From positions 9,412,408-9,476,407 of the forward strand of contig JASSKH010000026.1 of the NCBI GenBank assembly GCA_031763025.1: a stretch of 64,000 nucleotides of DNA. Direction: 5' to 3'. The translations under genes and the position numbers were made by a program. The stretch comes from Macrocystis pyrifera (taxonomy: Eukaryota; Sar; Phaeophyceae; Laminariales; Laminariaceae). Numbering within the stretch: the stretch's first letter is position 1; each line of letters begins with the position of its first letter. This document shows positions 53,264 through 62,600 of the stretch, one piece after another. Under the pieces are notes generated by a model. The model had not been told where the DNA came from and ran no database searches. It was given only the letters and a program-made list of their open reading frames with translations.

Positions 53264-56067
53264 GTACGTACAGTACTGCTGTACGGTACGGTTACTACTT
53301 ACTATTAATAATAGCGACAGATTATGTTTACGAGTACAGCACGTTCGCCTTTCACGAGGGCAACCAGGGAGCAAAGGACTTACTCCACAGCTTGTACATA
53401 CCTGGTACCTGATACGCAGCACTTTACAATGCGGCTCTCGCCGTAAATCGCATGTTACTTGAAACGAAGCAAGTGCCAGAATGTCCTTGGCATACTACCG
53501 CAAATAAACCATGGCCTGGACTCGCTACCGTTGCCCTCAGGTGACCGCTGCTGTGTCGGCTGTCATGAGTACCTACCCATGAGCCTTGGCTCCTGCAACT
53601 GTCTCGCGCACGCGACAACATCTCTTACACTACACGGCAGTATTTTTTACTTACAGTAGTCGCTGGAGCAACGACTATCCTACCAGGGGTATGCATTCCT
53701 ATGAATATCACGGGCGACCGGTCTTCTTTGGGCGCGTCAAGGCCTCCGTTGGCGTACCTATACTGGTTTTAGTATCACAGGCGGTCAACAAGTCCAGCCC
53801 CGGTTAGTCAAGGAGTCCTACCGCAGAGTCTCCTACTATCATATTCGTACTACTGCTGTGTACCAGGTGACACGCAAGATAAGACACCCCCCCTCGGACG
53901 AGTGTCAAAGCTGGTGTTTCGACAAACTACTGCTGCTGTAATACCGTATACCAGGTACCAGGGTATGTAACACGCAATATTACATACCCCTCTCGAGACA
54001 ATTTTCCAAGCCGATTTTCTCGACAACGAGGAGAGTGCAAACGACGAGCGGCGCGTCCACGGACAGATCTTGGACGAAATAGATGTTCCCAAAGTTATCG
54101 CCGTTTTCGTCGCGTGCAGCTCCCCTTAAGGCATGCTTTGGAGAAAATCGGCTCTAAAATTCATCCTTGGGATGTGTGTTGCCTGACATGTTGCCAGGTA
54201 GTTTGGTGTACGGTACCGTAGCATCTTTGCACACCTCGCTCGCACGAATACGAATAGAGTTGACGAACACTCGGGAAATCCATTCGTTGAATGGGTGCTA
54301 TTCGTCTGCGGACGAATTCTTGCCCCACGTTCCTGACAGGGTATTCGTCCACAGCACGATTGCACGATTACTGACATTCAGGGATTATGCTCGAACGTTT
54401 TACATTGGGGTCGTAATTCCGCGGCGAACACAGACGAAAGGCGAAAGCGGCGAGGAACGGGTTTTGTGCGTATCGTACGCTAGAATTTTCCGAATCGGAC
54501 GAATCGGACGTCCGAATGGAAGAATGAAACGTCCGAATGGACGGAGCAAACATCCGAATGGATCGACCGAATGCATGAATGTCCAATGGAATCAACCGAA
54601 AGAACGGCTTGATTGACCAAATATCCGAACCGAATGAATGAATCGAATTTCCGAATGAATTGGTCGAATGTCCGGATGGCGCAATTGAAAGTCGGAATGA
54701 AATTAATCGAATGCCCGAATAAGTGAATCAAACGTCCAAATGAATGGAGGAACCAAACTTCCGGATGCATAAACCCAAATCCGATATTGAACGAACCGAA
54801 AGACCGCTATCCGAACAAGCGTCTGACCGATTGTCCTATCCGAATGAATATCCTAATAAAAACCGAATGGATGTTGGTGCTCGAAGGTCAACCTCCCGAA
54901 GGACCACGTGGCGAACACTCACCGAGGGTTCGGGTTCATCGAGTTCGAGGTGGAGGAGGACGCCAAAGCGGCCGTCGATAACATGGACGGTGAGATTTCA
55001 TTTACTTTGGGACTTCAGAATCATATACTCGTGTTTCGCAGTCAATGTGAGATGACCTCGCCCCCCCCTCCCCCCCTCGCCTTCAGCCCTTTTAAAATAT
55101 GGCTCTCCCTCCCCCCTCCCCGAAAACGCCTGTCAATGATGTCTGGCTGGGGCAGGGGCGGAGCTGTATGGAAAAGTGTTGCGGGTGAACGCCGCGAAGC
55201 CCATGAAGCATAAACTTGGGGCGCATACGGCAGGTATGTTACGTGCTGCAATACTCGCTTCATTACTGCATACATCGGACAGATCACAATCTATCTACTA
55301 TTACGGGGGACCATAGTAAATACCCTGGTAGGACCAAATATTGTTGTTATTTCGGGGAACCATGGTAAAACCTAAACAGGACCAAATATTATCAGTAAAA
55401 GTAAGAAAATGTATAGAATTTTGTGTCTACTGTAGGTCCTATTTACTGTTAATATGGTCTCCCGTACTATTAATATTAACAGTAAAAATAGGTAAATATG
55501 TAGGTTTTTGCGCGTACCGTAGGTCCTCCCTGGTATTTACTATGGTCCCCCGCAGTACAGCAGTCATACTCTGTAATTAGATCATTTACAGTAGTAGGTC
55601 CTATTTATACGTTGCCGTTTTAAGGTGTTGTGCATGAGCGGTGCCATACAGATCCCACGCGGAGAATGCTGTGCGCAAGGGCCTTGTCGTACAGATCTCA
55701 GCCGGAAAAAAACATTATCTACCGTAGATCGTTCACGTTGTACACATCAAGGATCTGCCTGCCCCAGAAGATCGAGATCATGAAGTATGTATCTGATGTG
55801 TCGGATGCGCGGATCTTCGCACGCCACCGTCCCTGTTCCCCGGAAATAGAGTTCTGGACAGATAGGATGTCCCATGTTCGAACAACGCACGTATAGGCCC
55901 CCTTTCACGAACATCATAGCTGTTGAGACTGCTAACCTCTTTAGATCTGAACCCGTGTCTTTGGGGACACACCATTTTGATTCAGGGTCGTTTTTGCGAT
56001 AGTGAAATCATTTTTCAAGTATGCAATCAGGTTTGTTTTATTGCCCCCAGGCCTACGGACAAGAGCC

Positions 56068-56109
<42 letters not shown>

Positions 56110-56727
56110 CAGTCATGTTGAAATCGTCTATCATGCTGCTGTTTTATAGTCGCTACTTCGCCAGATAGTCTTTCTTGCCGAGGGACCCACGAACCACGGC
56201 CAGCCCCTTCCCCCCCCCCTCCCCGCTCTTCTGTAAACCGTATTCGTGCAAATGTTAACATAACGCATTACAACTTGACGTCACTAATGCTTTAATACCT
56301 CCCTACCCACGAAGAAGCGCCAACCCCTTCCCCTTCCCCCCCCCCCCTCCCTCCCCCCCCCCCCCTCCCACCCCCTACTCCTCTAGAGGCCTTTCGTTAC
56401 GCGACCATTAACATCTTCCCTACCGACAGACAACAGCCACCCACCCCCCCACGCCCACACCCCTCCCACAATCCTCTGGAAACCCTTTTTCTTGCGTTTT
56501 TGGCGTTTTCGGTATGTGATTCGGCAGTGTGGTCAGCGGACGACTGGTACAAAAATACGCTTGTGGAAGGAGACGACACTGCGAAATTAGCGGGGGACGA
56601 GCTGGAACCCGCGGATGCATTAGAGAGCCCTCCAGCTAAGCAGGCAGCTGGAGGGAGGGGGAGGGGGAAGTGGGGGGAAGAGGGGGGACGGAGGGTGAAA
56701 ATTCTCCGTGTGGTTTTGCAAAAATGA
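53153..56727 (+). CDS. PPIE: PPIE/CYP33-type RRM protein lacking a visible cyclophilin domain
   Basis: PPIE (CYP33) is a nuclear spliceosome-associated protein with an N-terminal RRM and a C-terminal peptidyl-prolyl isomerase domain. Four exons join in phase to 163 aa. Residues 10-16 (NVYVGGL) are RNP2 and 50-57 (RGFGFIEF) are RNP1. LHAAFVPFGDI, AELYGKVLRVNAAKPMK and the linker VWSADDWYKN match human LHAAFIPFGDI, LFGRTIRVNLAKPMR and VWSDDDWLKK. Human PPIE continues with about 165 residues of cyclophilin; here exon 4 reads to TAA at 56727 and no cyclophilin motif was found on the + strand up to 64000. Either the isomerase exons lie beyond an intron spanning the next gene, or this is an RRM-only form. 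The ATG at 53153 is preferred over in-frame 53078. Confidence 0.82.
54480..54880. repeat. PPIE: CCGAATG heptamer-type array in PPIE intron 1
   Basis: About 400 bp in which CCGAATG or CGAATGA recurs every 9-20 bp with ATGGA/AACGTC fillers. It stops about 10 bp before the exon 2 acceptor, so it occupies the branch-point region. Confidence 0.8.
54887..54989 (+). CDS. PPIE: PPIE exon 2
   Basis: 103 nt, phase 0 to 1, CGAAG acceptor and GTGAGA donor. VNLPKDHVANTHRGFGFIEF carries RNP1; EVEEDAKAAVDNMD follows as in human ELAEDAAAAIDNMN. Confidence 0.92.
55156..55233 (+). CDS. PPIE: PPIE exon 3
   Basis: 78 nt, phase 1 to 1, GGGCAG acceptor and GTATGT donor. GAELYGKVLRVNAAKPMKHK completes the RRM fold. 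Confidence 0.9.
55301..55555. mobile_element. Compound TA-MITE array in PPIE intron 3
   Basis: Two to three overlapping copies. The outer left repeat is interrupted by CCCTGGTA after AGTAAATA, and the outer right repeat carries CCCTGGTA after GGTCCT, so both arms hold the same short insertion in mirrored position. Confidence 0.75.
56055..56106. repeat. Poly-C tract of about 36 bases
   Basis: Uninterrupted C-run in PPIE intron 3. Shorter C/T-C tracts follow at about 56210-56220 and 56335-56370. Confidence 0.85.
56528..56727 (+). CDS. PPIE: PPIE exon 4 (linker, ends in stop)
   Basis: Phase-1 entry after TCGGCAG. VWSADDWYKNTLVEGDDTAK through PPAKQAAGG matches the acidic PPIE linker. It reads on through Gly/Arg-rich codons to VKILRVVLQK and TAA; a GTGAAA donor at about 56695 could instead splice onward. 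Confidence 0.78.
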
Positions 56728-59432
56728 CATGTTTCGCAAGGAATTGCATGGGAGAAGAAGCGAGGCAGGCACGCATGAATGCATGCACCGTGTGTGTTTT
56801 TGTGTTTGTTGTTGTGCGTTTTACGAACCGGGGTGGGCACATCATTACTGGTAATGGAAGGTTTTATTTTTTTATTTAGTTTGTCCGGGCCGTCATATCC
56901 CACAAGGTAACAGGTGACGACCTACCCCCCCCCCCCCCCCCCCCCCCCCCCTCAACCCGATTAGCAATAGAAAGGGCCCCGGTTCCACGCGGTTGTTGCA
57001 GAAGCCGTGGCTTTGGATCAGGAGGTGGAAAGGCTGGGCTGGACTACATGTAAAGATGCGCCGTTCCGTTTCCGATCCGAAAGAATAACCGCGTTCATTA
57101 ACCCTCTGAAGACTTCGGAGGGGAAGATGGACGATACACATCTATTCAGACTTCAGAGGGGGAAATGGACGATACACATCTCTTGGGACTTGAAGAGAGA
57201 AAAATGAAAACTTGACGATACAAACATGACGATAGCAACAACGGCCACTCACTCACACTGCGTGACTGGGGGAGGATAGAAATTGGTGTCCGAGTTACAA
57301 TGGTTGAATGCAAGGAGTCGCACGGCACGAGCGCAACACGTGATCCTGCCCGCACTGCTCGGCGCTCACGCTGCTCGTACGTAGACGGTTCGATGGTTAC
57401 TAACAACCAAAGGTACCGACCATTGTTTTGGTCGCCATCAAAAGGGTCTCGACAGTGAGTTGGGAGCGAAAAGTACCGCGGACGATATTTTGTGTACCTC
57501 GGGATGCTTTATGGCATACCGCGGGATTAGTTGCGTACCCGAACCAGGGGAGGCCCTTGTGTGTACCGTGAGATGACCTTGTGAGTACCGCGGTAAACCC
57601 TTGTGTATTCTGTGGGAGGCACTGGATCTTTGGGGAGTCTGAGCGCTCCTTTTAGCTCAAAAATGGAGTAAGAGCCAGTGTGAGACATGTGAACACAGAG
57701 TACAAAGTGTTTACGGCCTGACCCAGCTTCGAAAGTATGGTTGATACAGTTCACACTAACTCCTCATCATATCCTAGCATATTCCGAGATTTTTCCCGGG
57801 CGGTCGGGATTAAGGATTAAAGTCAAGCATATTTCAACCATTTGATGGAAACTGGGTCAAGTGCCTTCTGTGGACAGGCTGCTGGAAGTGCCGAGGAGCC
57901 TGAGGGCTGCTATTTTTATCAAGTGGAGTGATAGCTTTTCTGGCTTGGTTGACCAACCCAGCGATTACTTTTAACATCTATTCATGCTCTAAGCGAGAAC
58001 GCCCCGACTCGCTAACGCCCAATGTGCGTTTGCTTACCTGCATCTGATGCCCCTTTCAAGACTAACTACTCCAGTTCTTATCCTTGCTCTGAACCAGTTC
58101 CCATCGACACAGACGCGCCTAATAACGTTCTGTACGACGTAACTACTCCCGTTTATATCCTTGCTCTGGCCCAGATCCCTGACAATGGCACGCCGAATTA
58201 ACTTTTACCAATCAACCGCGTTTTGGCCCGTCACAATACTGCTTACTTATGCGGAGGCCGAACCCCTCGTTTTCGCTCAAGTGGAGCAGGAGCCTATTGT
58301 GTGAAATTGTGTGGGCTGTTTTTATCTCAGCGATGATCGGAGGGGGCAGTTGTGCGGACGATGCAGGAAGGCATGCATCCCTCCCCAGAGGCGTGGGCAC
58401 CTACTGATGGTGAATATTTACGGAGGTTTTGAGCTTGGCGCCTAAAGCCGCCCCTCCGATCCGAAGCTATGCTTGGTAAGACTCTACTGTAGGTTGATTC
58501 GGCTGGCTTGGGTGCTGTGCTTGGAAAGACTCTAGCTTGAGTCGGCTCGCTCGGGATGCTGTGGCTAGGAAAGACCCTACAGCCCTCTCGCTCTTACTTC
58601 GCTTGGTGACGGGTTTGTCCACAAAAGCGACCGCTTTGGAGACTGATTGCTTCCCTTCAGTTCGGGTTCTTCAAAGCCGATAAATTGCGCCGCCCCTCTG
58701 TTTATGCCGTTCCGCTTTGAGGAGTTGGCTCCGTTTCGGTGGCCGAAATCGGCCAGGTTCGTGTGCAGGCAGCACCATATTTATTGTAAGGTTATTCCCA
58801 AAAATAGTCAAGGCTGAGCTTCCGGGTACCTGTTGCGGCCCTTGATCCCCGGGCATCTTTGGAGCACGCTGTTAGAACGTTACAATGAACGCTAGGGCTG
58901 TGAATTAGAGCCGATTCGATCGGACCCATTCAATAGACATCGGAATCGAAAAATCGGACCGTCTCAGTCGACGTCGGGATAAAAAAAAAAAACGAGCCGA
59001 TCGTACTCTGATATATTCATGACGTCTTCACCTTGGCTGCATTTGGCCCCCTCGCCAGGGGCTTGGCTCGCTTCGCCCTCTCACCGCTTACACCGCTCAC
59101 GAATAGTCGAAAGAATCCACCAAAAACATAAATCGGCTTTGCCGAAATTTTTATGTGAAAAAAAAGCAAAAACACACTCCCGCCGTACGAGTGCACAAAA
59201 GGGCATCCTACAATCCTACAGTACACCAAAAGGCATCCCGCGGCATACAAAAGGACAACCCGCGGTATCACCACAGGGTATTCCGCGGTACACCAAAGGG
59301 CATCTCACGGTATGCACAAGGGTCTCCCACGGTAAAATGCACACAAGGGCCTCCCACGGTACACACGAAAAGGCATCCCACGAAACATACAAGGACGTGT
59401 GCCTCAGCCACTCGAGCAAAAAATGAAACCCT
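56728..59432. other. Convergent intergenic region
   Basis: No exon recognised. Contents: a poly-C tract (56926-56953), a tandem ~75-bp pair (about 58050-58200; both with ACTACTCC..TATCCTTGCTCTG), a ~55-bp repeat in three steps (about 58465-58580; GGAAAGACTC / GGCTKGCT), and CCGCGGTA and CCCACGGTACAC arrays (57480-57600, 59215-59380). The 57780-58900 part is less repetitive, but I could not assign a coding frame. Confidence 0.55.
59215..59385. repeat. AAAGGGCATCCCACGGTACA array
   Basis: About eight 20-24 bp units alternating GGCATCCCGCGGYA and GGTCTCCCACGGTA, just downstream of the stop of the glycosylase-like gene. Confidence 0.75.
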
Positions 59433-59684
59433 TCAGACTCCCCAAACTTCCAGCAGCTCGTCCATATGTCTCAGCAGCGAGCGCCGGATGGGTATGGACC
59501 GGTGGTAGAGGTCCCACTGCGCCTGCTGGTACTCCTTCCGCCCCTGCTCCATCTCTATCCTCACGGGCGACGGGTCCCACGACCCGGGTGGCAGGCCCCC
59601 CACCCTACCCCCGCTCTTTCCAACGGCACCCTCGGGACCCAGCTTGCCGTGCGCCGCGAGGTCATAGGGGGACGCTCTCATGTC
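59433..59684 (-). CDS. Glycosylase-like gene, last exon
   Basis: 84 codons from CACCAG to TGA (59433-59435). DMRASPYDLAAHGKLGPEG, then WDPSPVRIEMEQGRKEYQQA and RRSLLRHMDELLEVWGV. Phase 0 agrees with the penultimate exon. Confidence 0.78.
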   Translation of the reverse strand, partial: DMRASPYDLAAHGKLGPEGAVGKSGGRVGGLPPGSWDPSPVRIEMEQGRKEYQQAQWDLYHRSIPIRRSLLRHMDELLEVWGV

Positions 59685-62600
59685 CTGGTGACAATAGCGA
59701 GGGTGCCAGAAGTAGGCGCCAGAGTGACGTGTGAAAGTGAGACACAAAAAACGAAAGGGCAGAAACAGGGGACGAACACGAGGGGCGGAAGGGAGGCTCG
59801 AAAACGTGGAGTGAAAGGCGGCGTCGAAAATGAAGGGCGAGTCCAAGGGGTGGAACTAGGGCGTGTAAATGGTTGGGCGGAAACAAGGCGGGACTCAAGA
59901 GGCGGGGTCAGCCCATCGCAAAAAAAATTGGGGCGCAAAAAAGAGGGCGAAAATGTGCTGGGAAATAAGCGGCGAAACTGAAGGCCGACATCGAGGGGGT
60001 AGCCACAAGGGATGAAAATGAGGGGCGGAGCAGCGCAGGTACGCGTAGTTGCAATTATTCTCCGGCGTCAACTTTGTGACGGGAACGGAAACTCATGTTT
60101 TCTCTGTCTGTGTGTCTGTCTGTCTATCCGATCAAATGATTAGCCAGGCTTGACTCCCGCAGTTTCGCTCCTCAAACGGTCCCGAACGTTTGGCGCCCGA
60201 CCCCACGAAACATATTTTTGAGGAAACATAACATGCGCGGCGTCCATGGGGAGTCGGATGACAAAAATTGTGTGTTCGGTATCTGGTCCGAAGGTTCGGC
60301 TGGCGAATGATTCCGAAAAAAAACACACGATATTCTCCGGTGGCATGGTCAACGGGCACAAGACTCTCGGCAAATTATACACAAGTCGGGCAGATCAGAT
60401 AGATCATGTACAGATAGATCATCTAGATCCTAGCCTGCCGATGTGATGTGTTGTGCTGGGTCTCTATAGTACATACCCAACACAGGAAGCGTGTGCTATA
60501 TCATGGACATTAACCGGCTCCCACCCGGCAACACAAGCTAAATCATACAGATCAGGGATCTATCTATCTGCCCTGTAAGGTCTAGGTCATCAAGTGGGAA
60601 TCGATCATGTGGCCGTGGTGTGGAATAACTACGTCTGCGGCTGTCACTGTCACGTACCAGCATTCGGCACGATACCGCCAGCTCAAGGGCGTCGGCCATC
60701 TTCTCCGAAGGAAGCAGGGGCCAGAGCCTGAGCGACCACTTGAACAGGTCCATGTTGGCATGTACGCAGCCCGGCTGGTCGTTAGACTTCTGGTTCGACC
60801 TTTCCAGCGCGACGTTGTTCAAAGGTCTGGCCGCAAAGTGTCAAAATAAAACGAATTTTGAAGGGGGGCGGGGGGGGGGGGGGGGGGTTGTACTCACAAT
60901 CAGGCATGGCCGTAGTCGTATGACCATAGACCCTCGCCTCCCTACAATGGGGGGGGGGGGGGACAAGGGGGGGGGGGGGGTACTCGATAGGAGAGATGTA
61001 CTCGATCCCATGCATGGCCGTAGTCGTATGACCTTAGACCCTCGCATCCCTACAATGCCGGGACGGAGCATGTCGGGTTTTCACCAACCAGGCAGACATT
61101 GCTTGCACCAAGCGCGAAGCGCCGTGAGGTGTCCGGCGAGCCGAGAGGGGGGTACTCGTGTATGGGCAGGGGAAAAAAAGAGTCTCATCTCGGGGTTTGT
61201 TATTAGTCGACAACGCACAGCGCTCGTCCTGTCCGAATATGCAACCGACCGTGTAACACGTGTGATAAGATAACCGACCGCATATCACATGTGATGTGAC
61301 AACATATCGTATCACACGAGGGTGACAAGAAAATCTACCGTATAACACGTGTGATGAGATATCACACCGTTTCACACTAGAGTGATAAGACAGCACACCT
61401 TATCACACTAGGGTGATAAGACAACATACCGTATCACACTAGGGTGATAAGACAACACACCGTATCACACTAGGGTGATAAGACAACATACCGTATCACA
61501 CTAGGGTGGTAAGACAACACATCGTATCACACTAGGGTGATAAGACAACACACCGTATCACACTAGGGTGATAATACAACACACCGTATCACACTAGGGT
61601 GATAAGACAACCTACACTATAAACACGTCTGATAAGATAACAACACCCCATGACACGAATTTGGGAGCCGATACTTTTCCAAAACAAGGGGGGGCACAAA
61701 AAAACGAGAATGTTGACTTTGGAACGATCTCGTCAAGATATTTTCCATAAACGCACCGTTAGGAGTGTTTGCACTCTCCCCGATCTCGAGAATGTCAGGT
61801 TGGAGATTCGTCCGAGGGGTGTTGTGTTTTCTTGCGTGTATATAAGGTGCACCGATACGAAAACTCAGTGGATGCAAAAATCGAATTGAGGCCGCCGTCG
61901 TGACGAGGTGTTCGGTCTGAACATGCGACCTACAACCACGAAAACCAACTGGATTCGGGAGCGCCTAATTACAACCCATGGGATGCAAGAGAGATCCAAC
62001 ACCCAAACATCCAAGAAGTGGAAACCCCGGGATTTCACCCCTAGCTGTCCTCGCCCACCCAGAACACAAAAATTCACGAACGGCAAGAGAAAGCAAGAGA
62101 AAGAGAGAAGCAACTCGAAGTACTGCTGTACCTATCTATGATGCTGATATTGCTGTATATGGCACAACAAGAGACAATGAATACATATGGGGTATGATAC
62201 AAACACAACACATTCACTTCTCCCTACTTCTGGCTGGCGTTGTCGTCTGCTTTCACCTTTACTGAGGCTTGCAAGCGTACTACTTGTTGGTCTTTGTTGT
62301 GTAGACTGAGTCAAAGCGACAACAACAGATGATGATGCTTGCAGCAGCACAGCAGCAGCAGAGGTAGGTGCAAACTCTTCCCATCCGTAGCAGCTTACGA
62401 CCGCCTTACCACCACCACCATCACCAGTTGTAGACCGAGTGTGATGTGCGTAGAGAGAGCTGGTGTGTACGGACATTATATAGGGATGTTGCTGCTGCTT
62501 CTGCCGTGTTAATTGCTGTTGGGCCGGAGTGTTGTGTCAACAAAAAGAGAAACAACAACAGGACCCTTGCGTGCATGCTGCTGTGTGGGAGGCTATGATA

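Noticed and set aside
58050..58200. Open frame with NYSSSYPCSEPVPIDTDAPN on +
   Set aside because: Short, lies in a tandem ~75-bp repeat, and shows no recognisable domain or splice context.
61245..61630. CRISPR-like regular array
   Set aside because: Units are contiguous without unique spacers, palindromic, and surrounded by intron-bearing eukaryotic genes.
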